From assembly GCF_040546275.1 (NCBI RefSeq), contig NZ_JBEPNO010000023.1, positions 31,099 through 95,098 of the forward strand: 64,000 nt of DNA. The letters are read 5' to 3'. A program made the translations under genes and the position numbers. Below, piece after piece: positions 32,708-41,639 of the stretch; the first letter of the stretch is position 1; the number at the start of each line of letters is the position of its first letter. The stretch is from Nakamurella sp040546275 (GTDB lineage Bacteria > Actinomycetota > Actinomycetes > Mycobacteriales > Nakamurellaceae). The notes beneath the pieces were generated by a model. The model was not told the DNA's origin. It worked only from the letters and a program-made list of their open reading frames with translations, and searched no databases.

Positions 32708-34138
32708 CTACAGATCGAACAGGCTGACCTCGGCACGGCCGGCCCGGCGATTCACCTCGATCCGGGCGTTGCGGTAGCGGGCCAACAAGGGGAGCGCGAG
32801 CACCCCACCAGGAACCGCAACGACCAGTGACAATTCCTCCAACAGTTCCAGCGCGGCCGCCAGCAGCCGATCGGGATCGGCGGTCCACGCGGCCGCGAAG
32901 GTGGTGCCGTATTCGGCAACGAGATCCACGGTCGCGGTGCGCAGCCAACCCTGCTGCAGCAACGGGTAGCGAGCCGGCGGCGTGGACGCGTCGTCCGGTG
33001 CTGCGGAATCCCCCGCATCCTCGACCGCACCGTCCTCCGCAGAGTCGGCGGCCGTCGGCGGGGGACGATCCCCGGACGGGCGCGGCGCGGTCTCCGGAGC
33101 GCCGTCGGTCAGGCCGGATCTCGGCAGGGCCAGGTCGAGCTGGACCGCCAGCACCGTGCCGGGCGGGTCCGGGGCGCTCAGGTGCACCAGATCAGGCGCG
33201 TCCAGGTCCAGCACCCGGTCGGCGATGACGTTCGCGAGCAGGAGGGCCACCTGCGGCACGGTGCCGGGCCCAGGAAACCGGCGGTCCGAGAACGACCCCG
33301 AGGTGTCCAGCAGCGCAACGCCTTCGGCCCGCCTCTCGACCGCCAGACCGACCAGGTCGGCGACATCGGCTGCCGCCGAGGGGTTGCGAAGCAGACCCCG
33401 GTCCGATGGGGCGAGCACGTCGTAGTAGACGACCGGATGTTCGACCAGCGCCCTGCGCACGCGCTGCGCCGCCTCCCGGCGGACGGTGTCCCGGCTGACG
33501 GCTTCGTCCCTGGTCAGCAGGGCGGTCACGCTGTCGATGTGCTGCAGCACCCTGGTGGGGCGGTAGAGCGCCCGGACAACGTCACGGTCGATGTCGTACA
33601 GCGCCTCGCCGGCCGAGGGATCGTCCGCCCAGCGTTTGGCGTTCCCATCCGCAAGCCTGACCGCACCACGGATCTCCAACCAGGCCACCGAGTCAACGAA
33701 AGCCGCTCGGTCGGAGGCCTTTTCGGGTGACAGTTCCAGACCGTCGATGCGCCCGGTCTCACCGGCCACCCGCTCGGCCAGCTCCGAGAGGGCCAGCTGC
33801 TGACCGGATCGGCCGAGCACCGCAACGGCAAGGGTCAGGTAGGCGTAGCGCCGACGGTCGAAGGGACGGGGGGTCGCCCCGGCCGTCTGGGCCGGGTGTC
33901 CGCCGTCGAGGTGGTCCTTGACGCGCATCAGGCGGGCGGTGCTGGGGGTCAGTTCCAGTCGGTAGCCGAAGAGGTCGGACAGATCTTCGGCCAACGGAGT
34001 CGCCCAGCGACGGACCAACGACAACGCCTCGGCGTTCGGGAAGACCTCGGTGATCAGCGGGAACATCAAGATGGTGCGGGCGGCCTTCTGGTAGGCGTTG
34101 CGCTCGAAACCGGGGACGCGCTCGGAATCCGCAGCCAT
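32708..34138 (-). CDS. jetB: Wadjet-type subunit JetB (TIGR02678-like, DUF2398)
   Basis: 476 aa. N-terminal FERNAYQKAARTILMFPLITEVFP and RRRYAYLTLAVAVLGRSG, together with ALLDTSGSFSDRRFPGPGTVPQVALLLANVIAD, are typical of the DUF2398 winged-helix proteins that act as MukE/kite-like partners of the JetC ATPase. Residues about 342-388 are a Pro/Ala/Asp/Glu-rich linker that looks like an insertion into the domain. Its ATG lies within the TGATG overlap with the jetA stop, so the two are coupled. It acts in the DNA-loop-extruding complex, not as an enzyme. Confidence 0.85.
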   Translation of the reverse strand: MAADSERVPGFERNAYQKAARTILMFPLITEVFPNAEALSLVRRWATPLAEDLSDLFGYRLELTPSTARLMRVKDHLDGGHPAQTAGATPRPFDRRRYAYLTLAVAVLGRSGQQLALSELAERVAGETGRIDGLELSPEKASDRAAFVDSVAWLEIRGAVRLADGNAKRWADDPSAGEALYDIDRDVVRALYRPTRVLQHIDSVTALLTRDEAVSRDTVRREAAQRVRRALVEHPVVYYDVLAPSDRGLLRNPSAAADVADLVGLAVERRAEGVALLDTSGSFSDRRFPGPGTVPQVALLLANVIADRVLDLDAPDLVHLSAPDPPGTVLAVQLDLALPRSGLTDGAPETAPRPSGDRPPPTAADSAEDGAVEDAGDSAAPDDASTPPARYPLLQQGWLRTATVDLVAEYGTTFAAAWTADPDRLLAAALELLEELSLVVAVPGGVLALPLLARYRNARIEVNRRAGRAEVSLFDL

Positions 34139-35691
34139 CAGCGACTTCCCGAGACGGTCAGCGACAGTTGGTCCAGGTGCAGCACACCACGGACCGTCGC
34201 AATGGTGCTCGAGGTCGCGGCCGGGGCCAGGGTCAGCCGCACCCCGTCCGAGGACCCGGTCGCGGTCGCCTTCCCGGATACCGGAACCCTCGCGGCCAGC
34301 GCGATGTCGAGCAGGCTGAGCAGCAGGGTGGTCTCCGCCTCGGTCAGCGTGCGCCCCACCAGGCCTTCGTCGGCGAGGGACCGGGCCGCGGCCGAACGCT
34401 CACGCTGCCGCGCGAGCTGGGCATCGTGCAGCCGGCGCCGACCCGCGTCGTTCCGGTCGATCCTGCCCGGTGCGCCCGGCGAAGCGGTCCGGCCGGTCTC
34501 CACCAGGGTCCTGGACACCTCGACGGGCGGGGCGTCCCACCACGTCCGTCGGGTCGGGATCAGCTCCGGATCGGGGTGGACGAGGCTGACGTGACGCGGA
34601 CGTCCGAGCCCGAACGTCACGTCGAACAGAGCATGGGCGCCCCGGAGATCGGCCGTTGCCACGAACCACGCGGCCAGGTGACGCAACTGACTTTCCCGGC
34701 TGACGCCACCCCGCCTCGCCTCGGTGACCCGGCGTAGCAGGGAGAGCACCCCGGCGATCGCGGTGACGGTGCCGTCCTGCAGCCGGTCCGCCTCGCTCCG
34801 CCGGGCATCCTCCGGTGCGGCGGTGAACCAGTGCACCAGGCCGGACCAGCGCTGGCGCCAATCGGCCAGCCGCTCGGCGGGAGTGCGGAAGAGTCTGTCG
34901 TCGGCCTCTGCCGCCAGTTCGATCAGTTGCTCGAGGCCAGTGGCTTCGACGGCGCGCACACCGGCCGCCAGCCGGGGCGCGTACCGGGCCAGTTCGGAGG
35001 AGAACTCACGCATGTGCGCCAGCAGGGCGTCCTTGTGCGTCAGGAAGACCTCCGCGCTGGTTTCGTTGGTGCGGGCCAGATCCGAGAGCATCAGGTAGAA
35101 CCGCGCGGCCCGGTCGGCCATCTCACCGAGGGTGGAATCCAGTCGGTTCAGCTTGCGGTAGACCATCTCCGAGTCGCCCTCGATGTTGGCCGCCGCGAGC
35201 TCCTCCAGATCGGCGAGCAACTCGGGCAGCACGAGCCTGGACAGGGTCGCGTCGTCCATCCGGGCGCCGAGCACGTCCTCGACGGCCCGGTAGGCCCGGT
35301 AGCCGGCCTGGGTGAACTGGTAGACGTAGTGCCGATTGCGGTACTCGGCCAGCGAGGCTGCCCTGGCGCCGTCGTAGCTGCGGTCCAGCAGTTGCCACAG
35401 GTAGAGCTGGTCCAGCAGCGGTGTCAGCTCCTCGCCGGTGAGGCTCGGGACGTCGGCCTGCCCGAGGTAGTCCTCGCGCAGCTCCCCGAGCGAGGCCGCG
35501 ACGTCACCGGCGTGCAGCAACACCACGTAATTGGCTCTGGCACGGTCGAGCGCCCGGAGCGTCCACAGGTAGGCAGTGGCCTTCTCCGCATTGGTGAACG
35601 AGAACAGGCGCAGCCGGTCGTCCTGGGTGAACGCCTCCAGGCCGAATGCGCCGCCGGGCCGTTGCCCGGCCGGCGCGCTGGGTTCCTCCAC
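34138..35691 (-). CDS. jetA: Wadjet-type subunit JetA (TIGR02677-like, DUF2397)
   Basis: 517 aa from a GTG at 35691; no ATG suits, and the family begins near LEAFTQDDRLRLFSFTNAEKATAYLWTLRAL. Conserved blocks include REDYLGQADVPS, LYLWQLLDRSYDGARAASLAEYRNRHYVYQFTQAG and a winged-helix middle (GDSEMVYRKLNRLDSTLGEMA). This is the kleisin-like subunit of the DUF2397 family, expected to bridge the JetC heads. First gene of jetA-jetB-jetC-jetD-glycosyltransferase; a promoter should lie in the 222 bp shared with idi, which is divergent. Confidence 0.85.
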   Translation of the reverse strand: MEEPSAPAGQRPGGAFGLEAFTQDDRLRLFSFTNAEKATAYLWTLRALDRARANYVVLLHAGDVAASLGELREDYLGQADVPSLTGEELTPLLDQLYLWQLLDRSYDGARAASLAEYRNRHYVYQFTQAGYRAYRAVEDVLGARMDDATLSRLVLPELLADLEELAAANIEGDSEMVYRKLNRLDSTLGEMADRAARFYLMLSDLARTNETSAEVFLTHKDALLAHMREFSSELARYAPRLAAGVRAVEATGLEQLIELAAEADDRLFRTPAERLADWRQRWSGLVHWFTAAPEDARRSEADRLQDGTVTAIAGVLSLLRRVTEARRGGVSRESQLRHLAAWFVATADLRGAHALFDVTFGLGRPRHVSLVHPDPELIPTRRTWWDAPPVEVSRTLVETGRTASPGAPGRIDRNDAGRRRLHDAQLARQRERSAAARSLADEGLVGRTLTEAETTLLLSLLDIALAARVPVSGKATATGSSDGVRLTLAPAATSSTIATVRGVLHLDQLSLTVSGSR

Positions 35692-35913
35692 GCTGGAATA
35701 CTGCCACGGGCCCTGATCAGCGGGATGCGCAAGGGATCGGCCACGAGCCGCAGAAGGGAGACCGACGCCCTGGGCAGGCAACCAGGCAAACGGGTGCTTC
35801 GGGCCGCACCGGCCGGTCACCGGATGACGGACCTCCTCCGGGCAGGTACACCCGCTCCGGATCGGGTACTAAGGAGAGATGGACGACACGCGCTCTGGCC
35901 GGTGGATACAACC
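35692..35913. promoter_or_regulatory. Divergent region between jet operon and carotenoid operon
   Basis: 222 bp with no gene. Must hold the leftward jet promoter and the rightward idi-crt promoter. A GGTGG sits 8 nt before the idi GTG. No strong palindrome was recognised. Confidence 0.4.
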
Positions 35914-36504
35914 GTGACCTCGGCAACGACCTCGACGACCGAACTCGTCGTCCTGATGAGCCAGGACCGGCAGCCGGTGGGTGAACTGCCCAAGGCGTTC
36001 GTGCACCACGCCGACACCCCGCTGCACCTGGCGTTCTCCGCCTACCTCGTCGACGAGTCCGGCCGGCTCCTGATGACGAGGCGAGCGCTGACCAAGGTGA
36101 CCTGGCCGGGGGTCTGGACCAACTCGTGCTGCGGCCACCCCGGCCCCGACGAGTCGATGCAGGACGCGATCGCACGTCGGGTGGACTCCGAACTCGGCCT
36201 GCAGATCGAAGGGATCCGTTGCGCTCTACCGGATTTCGCCTATCGGGCGCGCGATGCGAGTGGAATCTGGGAGAACGAGATCTGCCCCGTGTTCTTCGCC
36301 ACAGTGCATCCGTCGGCGCAGATCCGACCGAACCGGGGGGAAGTGATGGAGTGGTCCTGGACGGAGTGGAGCGATGTGGTGGCGGCGACGGCGGCCGCCC
36401 CGTTCGCTTTCAGTCCCTGGGCCGTCGACCAGATCGGTCAGCTCGCGAAGCTGCCTGATCAGAGTGCCCTTTTCCACCGGGAGCCGGAGGCAACATCGAC
36501 ATGA
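35914..36504 (+). CDS. idi: Isopentenyl-diphosphate delta-isomerase, type I
   Basis: 196 aa, interconverts IPP and DMAPP, the first step feeding the carotenoid genes downstream. The Nudix-fold protein carries TNSCCGHP with catalytic C73 and H75, and WENEICPVFF with E120 and E122, the metal and acid residues of type I Idi. LPKAFVHHADTPLHLAFSAYL matches the N-terminal strand. GTG at 35914 is favoured by GGTGG upstream; a GTG at 35902 is the alternative. Its TGA overlaps the crtE ATG (ATGA), so the operon is translationally coupled from here. Confidence 0.9.
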   Translation: MTSATTSTTELVVLMSQDRQPVGELPKAFVHHADTPLHLAFSAYLVDESGRLLMTRRALTKVTWPGVWTNSCCGHPGPDESMQDAIARRVDSELGLQIEGIRCALPDFAYRARDASGIWENEICPVFFATVHPSAQIRPNRGEVMEWSWTEWSDVVAATAAAPFAFSPWAVDQIGQLAKLPDQSALFHREPEATST

Positions 36505-37757
36505 GCAGAGCGCAGATCTCCGCCGACCGGGCGTTCTCGGTCGAGCAGGGCGAGGCGGAGGTGGCCCTCCGGAGAAGTAGCGGTCGGGGTGTGGTGCAGG
36601 TGCTCCGCCCTCGCTCCGTCGAGCCGATCCCGGCGGGGGCCGACGAGGCGGTCCCGGCGGAGGTGCACGAAACGGATTTGCGTGACCACCTCGCCGAGGT
36701 CGATGCACTGTTGGACCACACCATGTCCGATCTGGAGCAGCTCTGGGCAGAACTACCCGACAACGGCCCGGTGGACATCCTCGCCGACTGCGATCTGCCC
36801 GCGCTGATGCGCGACCTGGTGGGCGGGGGCGGGAAGCGACTCCGCCCGGTGATGTCCTACCTGGGATGGCTCGCCGCTGGTGGCCGTAGCGCTTCCACCG
36901 GTCGCGCCCAGGTGGTCCGGGTCGGTGCCGCGCTCGAGTTGCTCCACGTCTTCGCCCTGGTGCACGACGACGTGATGGACGAGTCGATGTCCCGCCGCGG
37001 CCGGCCGACGGTGCACGTCCAGGCCGGGCGCCTGCACCAGGCCGCTGCAGCGACCGGCGACGGCCGGCGGTTCGGCGAGAGCATCGCCATCCTGGTGGGC
37101 GATCTCGCCCACGCCGAGGCCGGCAACCTGGTCTGCGAGTTGCCCGGACCGATGCGCCGGCTGTGGCGGTTGATGGTCGCGGAACTGGTCGCCGGCCAGC
37201 GCCGCGACATCGCCGGCAGTGCGGCCGGCCGCCGTGACCTGTCCTTCGCCCGCAGCGTGGCGCGGATGAAGTCCGGGCGGTACACGGTGGAGCGGCCCCT
37301 CGAGCTCGGCGCCACCGCGGCGGAGGCCGGCGCCGCAGTCAATGCCGCATTGGCTTCCTACGGTCGCGCCGTCGGCGAGGCGTTCGCCCTGCGCGACGAT
37401 CTCCTTGGCATCTGGGGTGACCCGCTCCTGACGGGGAAGCCTGCCGGGGACGACCTCATCTCCGGCAAACCCACGGTCATCCTGGCGCTGGCCCAACAGC
37501 GGTTGCGATCCTCGTCGGCCCGCTCCGCCCTGCAGCGGGTCGGCTCGGCCGACTTCAGTCACGCCGACCTGACGACCCTGATGCGCCAACTGGAGGAAGA
37601 GGGCATCGCTGCGGCCGTCGAGAAGCGGATCTCCGACCACGTCGAGATCGCTCTGGCAGCGCTGGAGGGAAATGCTCCGGCTGGTGGTGTGCTGGATCCC
37701 GACGGGGTGGTCGCGCTGACCCGGATGGCCCACCAGATCGCCTGGAGGGATCGGTGA
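36501..37757 (+). CDS. crtE: Geranylgeranyl diphosphate synthase
   Basis: 418 aa, condenses IPP units to GGPP for carotenoid synthesis. First aspartate-rich motif LVHDDVMDE (D156-D157-x2-D160), preceded by GGGKRLRPVM; second motif RDDLLGIWGD near residue 299. VGDLAHAEA and the K-x-G-R-Y segment MKSGRYTVERP are also conserved. A roughly 55-residue N-terminal extension, not seen in most polyprenyl synthases, may not all be translated: later start codons in the frame would give a normal 350-aa enzyme. ATG overlaps the idi stop; its own stop overlaps crtI (GTGA). Confidence 0.9.
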   Translation: MSRAQISADRAFSVEQGEAEVALRRSSGRGVVQVLRPRSVEPIPAGADEAVPAEVHETDLRDHLAEVDALLDHTMSDLEQLWAELPDNGPVDILADCDLPALMRDLVGGGGKRLRPVMSYLGWLAAGGRSASTGRAQVVRVGAALELLHVFALVHDDVMDESMSRRGRPTVHVQAGRLHQAAAATGDGRRFGESIAILVGDLAHAEAGNLVCELPGPMRRLWRLMVAELVAGQRRDIAGSAAGRRDLSFARSVARMKSGRYTVERPLELGATAAEAGAAVNAALASYGRAVGEAFALRDDLLGIWGDPLLTGKPAGDDLISGKPTVILALAQQRLRSSSARSALQRVGSADFSHADLTTLMRQLEEEGIAAAVEKRISDHVEIALAALEGNAPAGGVLDPDGVVALTRMAHQIAWRDR

Positions 37758-39235
37758 ACAACGTCATCGTCATCGGGGCGGGTTTGGCTGGACTTTCCGC
37801 CGCCTGCCATCTGACCGGTCTTGGTCACCACGTGACGGTCCTCGAGCGGGAGGACATCCCAGGCGGTCGCTCGGGCCGGCTGCAGCAGGACGGCTTCACC
37901 TTCGACACCGGCCCGTCCGTCCTGACGATGCGCGACCTGATCTCCAACGCATTCGCAGCGGTCGGGACCCGGATGGACGAGGTCCTGCCGATGCACCGGC
38001 TCGACCCGGCCTACCGGGCGAACTTCGCCGACGGCAGCACCATCTACGTCCGGTACGGGCGGGAGGCGATGCGCGACGAGATCAACCGAACCTGCGGCAG
38101 TGTCGACGCCGCGGCCTTCGACGATTTCGTGGAGTGGGTCCGGCGTCTGTACCTGGTCGAGATGCCGCACTTCATCGACAAGAACTTCGACTCTCCGCTC
38201 GGCCTGCTGAGCTCGCCGAAGGCCGCCGCGCAGATGGTGAAGCTCGGCGGTTTCGGCCGGCTGGGTCCGGCGATCCGGAAACGGTTCCGGGATCCGCGGC
38301 TGCACCGGCTGTTCAGCTTCCAGGCCCTGTATGCGGGGCTGTCCCCGGAGTCGGCGCTGGCCCTCTACGCCGTCATCACCTACATGGACAGCATCGAGGG
38401 CGTCTGGTTCCCGGAGGGCGGGATGCACGCCATTCCTTCGGCTCTGGCCGCCGCCTGCGAGAAGGCAGGCGCCGACTTCCGGTATTCCGAGACGGTCACC
38501 GAGATCCTGCGCCGGTCCGACAACGGTGGGGTGGCCGGTGTCCGGCTGGCCGGCGGCGAGACCGTCACCGCCGATGCGGTCGTCTGCACCCTCGATCTGC
38601 CGGTGGCCTACGAGCGGCTGCTCCCGGATCTGAAGACGCCGGCAAAGGTGAAGCGCGGCAAGTACTCGCCGTCGGCGGTGGTCTGGCACGTCGGCGTCAA
38701 GGGCGTCCCGAAGCCCGAGGTCGCCCACCACAACATCCATTTCGGACATGAGTGGGCCGGAGCGTTCGACGCACTGCTGGACCGCAAGCAGCTCATGCCC
38801 GACCCGTCGCGGCTCGTCACCATCCCGTCCCTGGACGACCCGACCGCCGCTCCGGCCGGCTGCAGCACCCTGTTCGTCCTCGAACCGGTGCCCAACCTCA
38901 GCGCCGACATCGACTGGCGCAAGGAGACCTCGCCGATGCGTGATCGCCTGCACGCCTTCCTGGACCGGGAAGGCTACCCCAGCGAGATCGTGACCGAGGA
39001 GATCGTCACACCGCTCGACTGGCAGGCCCAGGGTATGCAGCAGGGCACCCCGTTCTCGCTGGCCCACACCTTCGCCCAGACGGGCCCGTTCCGGCCGGCG
39101 AACACCGAGAAGCAGGTACCGGGAATGTTTTTCGCCGGTTCCGGAACGGTTCCCGGCGTCGGGGTGCCGATGGTTCTGGTCTCCGGCAAGCTCGCCGCCC
39201 AGCGGGTCGACTCCTACCTCCCCGGACGACAGTGA
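37754..39235 (+). CDS. crtI: Phytoene desaturase
   Basis: 493 aa FAD enzyme, converts phytoene stepwise to lycopene. N-terminal VIVIGAGLAGLSAACHLTGLGHHVTVLE binds FAD, DIPGGRSGRLQQDGFTFDTGPSVLTM follows, and the C-terminal PGVGVPMVLVSGKLAAQR is the CrtI signature. GTG start overlaps the crtE stop. Length matches bacterial CrtI. No transmembrane segment, but it is membrane-associated in known systems. Confidence 0.95.
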   Translation: MNNVIVIGAGLAGLSAACHLTGLGHHVTVLEREDIPGGRSGRLQQDGFTFDTGPSVLTMRDLISNAFAAVGTRMDEVLPMHRLDPAYRANFADGSTIYVRYGREAMRDEINRTCGSVDAAAFDDFVEWVRRLYLVEMPHFIDKNFDSPLGLLSSPKAAAQMVKLGGFGRLGPAIRKRFRDPRLHRLFSFQALYAGLSPESALALYAVITYMDSIEGVWFPEGGMHAIPSALAAACEKAGADFRYSETVTEILRRSDNGGVAGVRLAGGETVTADAVVCTLDLPVAYERLLPDLKTPAKVKRGKYSPSAVVWHVGVKGVPKPEVAHHNIHFGHEWAGAFDALLDRKQLMPDPSRLVTIPSLDDPTAAPAGCSTLFVLEPVPNLSADIDWRKETSPMRDRLHAFLDREGYPSEIVTEEIVTPLDWQAQGMQQGTPFSLAHTFAQTGPFRPANTEKQVPGMFFAGSGTVPGVGVPMVLVSGKLAAQRVDSYLPGRQ

Positions 39236-40173
39236 AACCAGCGAGAACGGTGAGAATGTTGGACAACCCGGCGGATCCGGTTCTGACGGAAGGGTATCGG
39301 CGCTGCGCCTACCTCACGAAAGAGTATGGAACCACCTACTTCTGGGGGGCAGCGCTGCTCGCCCGGCCGCGGCGTCGACACGTGCACGCCGTCTACGCCC
39401 TGTGTCGTCTTGCTGACGACATCGTCGACGACCAGGAGGTCAACGCCGGCCGTTCGATCGACGAGATCACCGCTGCCCTGGCCGCTTTCGCTGCCAGATT
39501 CCGGACCGCGCTCGCCGCCGGTGGCAGTGACGACCCGGTGCTGGCCGCCGTGGTCGACACCGTGACGAGAACCCACATCGACCCCGAGTGCTTCGACCGG
39601 TTCTTCGGTGCCATGGCGATGGACCTGACCACCACGTCCTACGAGAGCTGGGACGACCTCTGCGGGTACATGGAGGGCTCGGCCGCCGTCATCGGCGAGA
39701 TGATGCTGCCGGTCCTGCAGCCGATGGATCCGATGGCCCGCGAACCTGCCCGGGATCTCGGAAAAGCTTTCCAGCTGACCAACTTCCTGCGGGACGTCGA
39801 CGAGGACCTGAACCTGGGACGGGTCTATCTCCCGCAGGAGGACCTGCGCCGGTTTGGGGTGGACGTCGAGGCGCGCACGGTGACGAAGGAGTGGCGGGCG
39901 ATGATGGCGTTCCAGTTGGCCCGCAACCGTGACCTCTATCGCCGGGCGGACGTGGGTATTCCGATGCTCCCGCCCCGGTCTGCGAGATGTGTGTCAGCGG
40001 CTCGAGTGCTGTACTCGCAGATCCTCGAACTGATCGAGGATGTCGACTACGACGTGTTCACCCGCCGGGTCCGGGTGCCGACCTGGCGCAAGGCCGGCAT
40101 CGCCGGCCGCATCCTGATCACCGGGCCGGCGACCGCCCGAGGCTCGAAACGGAGAGTAGGACATGTCGCTTGA
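39232..40173 (+). CDS. crtB: Phytoene synthase
   Basis: 313 aa, condenses two GGPP into phytoene. First Asp motif RLADDIVDD (D62-D63, D66-D67), second FLRDVDEDLNLGRVYLP near residue 180, and KAFQLTNFLRDV. GTG start overlaps the crtI stop (GTGA); its own end overlaps the Rieske oxygenase start by 11 bp. All junctions in this operon overlap, so idi-crtE-crtI-crtB-Rieske is one translational unit. Confidence 0.95.
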   Translation: MKPARTVRMLDNPADPVLTEGYRRCAYLTKEYGTTYFWGAALLARPRRRHVHAVYALCRLADDIVDDQEVNAGRSIDEITAALAAFAARFRTALAAGGSDDPVLAAVVDTVTRTHIDPECFDRFFGAMAMDLTTTSYESWDDLCGYMEGSAAVIGEMMLPVLQPMDPMAREPARDLGKAFQLTNFLRDVDEDLNLGRVYLPQEDLRRFGVDVEARTVTKEWRAMMAFQLARNRDLYRRADVGIPMLPPRSARCVSAARVLYSQILELIEDVDYDVFTRRVRVPTWRKAGIAGRILITGPATARGSKRRVGHVA

Positions 40174-41188
40174 GGCCCGCAGATCCGCTGCGGTGGAACG
40201 GGTCCAGCGCGAGGTCAGGTCGCGGATCCCGCTGTCCCGGCTGCCCCAGCCGACGCAGGGCGCGATGTCCCCCACCTGGCGTCAGGCCAAGCCGGGCCGG
40301 ATCGCGGCCTCTCTCGCAGTGTCGCAGGAACAGAACTCCGGCGGCTGGTTCGTCGCGGGGGTCAGTGCCGATGTGCCGGCGACGACGTCGATCACCCGCA
40401 CCATCGCCGGCCGGGAGATCGTCTTCTGGCGTGACACCGACGGCGCCCTGGTGGCCGGGCCGGGCGCCTGCCCGCACCTCGGCGCGCTGCTGGACAAGTG
40501 CAACGTGGTGGACGGCACGCTGCTCTGCCGCTGGCACGGGTATCCACTGAAACCCGTCGGGGACCGGACCTGGAGTCCCTTCCGTGCGTACGACGACGGG
40601 GTGCTCATCTGGGTGGGCCTGCCGGTCGCCGGCGAGTCGCCGACCGATCGACCGTCGTTGCCGCCGCGCCCACCACTGGACGCGTCGGTCGCCGCCGTGG
40701 TCAGCGTGCGCGGGATCTGCGAGCCGCAGGATGTCATCGCGAACCGGCTGGATCCCTGGCACGGCGCCTGGTTCCACCCGTACTCCTTCAGCCACCTGAA
40801 GGTCGACGACGGTGCCAGTGACGACCGGACGCTCGCCGTCGACGTCACCTTCCGGCTGGGCCGGACCTGGGGAGTGCCGGTGCGGGCCGAGTTCTTCTGC
40901 CCCGACACCCGCTCGATCGTGATGTTGATCGTCGAGGGCGAGGGTGCCCGCAGTGTGGTCGAGACCCACGCCACCCCAGTGGGTGTCGACGAGCAGGGCC
41001 GCCCGATCACGATCATCACCGAAGCGACCATCGCCTACTCGCCGCGCAAGGGTTTCAAGGTGGCGCGCTGGGCCGCCCCGATGATCCGGCCGGCCATGCG
41101 CAGTACCGCCCGGCGGCTGTGGGTCGACGACCTGGTCTACGCCGAAAGACGCTACGACCTCCGCCGCCGGGGCGAGTTCCCCGGCTGA
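40163..41188 (+). CDS. Rieske [2Fe-2S] non-heme iron oxygenase (DUF5914-like), carotenoid-linked
   Basis: 341 aa. The Rieske ligands are C103-x-H105 (ACPHLG) and C122-x2-H125 (LLCRWHGY). Downstream, NRLDPWHGAWFH supplies N194-x2-D197-x2-H200-x4-H205, the mononuclear iron motif of ring-hydroxylating-type oxygenases. Both the electron-relay and the catalytic site therefore look intact. It is the last gene of the crt operon (ATG 11 bp before the crtB stop, with GGAG before it). A carotenoid hydroxylase, ketolase or desaturase role is the natural inference but unproven. No ferredoxin reductase is adjacent. Confidence 0.85.
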   Translation: MSLEARRSAAVERVQREVRSRIPLSRLPQPTQGAMSPTWRQAKPGRIAASLAVSQEQNSGGWFVAGVSADVPATTSITRTIAGREIVFWRDTDGALVAGPGACPHLGALLDKCNVVDGTLLCRWHGYPLKPVGDRTWSPFRAYDDGVLIWVGLPVAGESPTDRPSLPPRPPLDASVAAVVSVRGICEPQDVIANRLDPWHGAWFHPYSFSHLKVDDGASDDRTLAVDVTFRLGRTWGVPVRAEFFCPDTRSIVMLIVEGEGARSVVETHATPVGVDEQGRPITIITEATIAYSPRKGFKVARWAAPMIRPAMRSTARRLWVDDLVYAERRYDLRRRGEFPG

Positions 41189-41639
41189 GCAACAGATCCG
41201 CGGCGCGTGGCGCGCAAAGACCTGGCGTTCGCCGCGAGCATCAGGCGCGAGCCGGCGGCCAGGACCGCTGCCTCGGTCAGCGAGATCGGCGCCGACACCG
41301 TGGCCGGCGAGAGCATCAGGACCGTTGCCCCGAATGACCAGAGCTTTACCATTCCATTCCGTGACGATCGTCGTCCGATCCGGCCGATGGTGATGGCCAC
41401 TGGTGCATACCGTGGCCCAGCCGGTCGGCGCAGCGCCCAACCGGCGCGGACACGGAGCCCAACCGGAACGCCGGAGAGATGGGTGCTGGACCCGATGGAA
41501 ATACCGGCGGCCCGATCTCGAGACGGGGGACAGGTTCGCAGCAGGACTGGCGTCGACGAAACAGTCGGCCACTGCGGAAGTCGATCGACGACGGAGCGGA
41601 GGAGAGGATCAACCGGAAGATCATCTGGGCCAACGATGG
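41189..41639. other. 451-bp stretch without an intact gene
   Basis: Frames on both strands are open but lack gene-like composition or recognisable motifs. The stretch precedes the surviving part of a ChaA-type antiporter and probably represents the eroded or replaced 5' end of that gene. A weak resemblance to the family's VAxRVGEP loop (VHTVAQPVGA) occurs near 41400, without the membrane segment that should follow. Confidence 0.4.

Noticed and set aside
41152..41400. Small minus-strand frame of 82 codons with a hydrophobic patch
   Set aside because: No ribosome site or homology recognised; it overlaps the end of the Rieske gene, and the composition fits a shadow.
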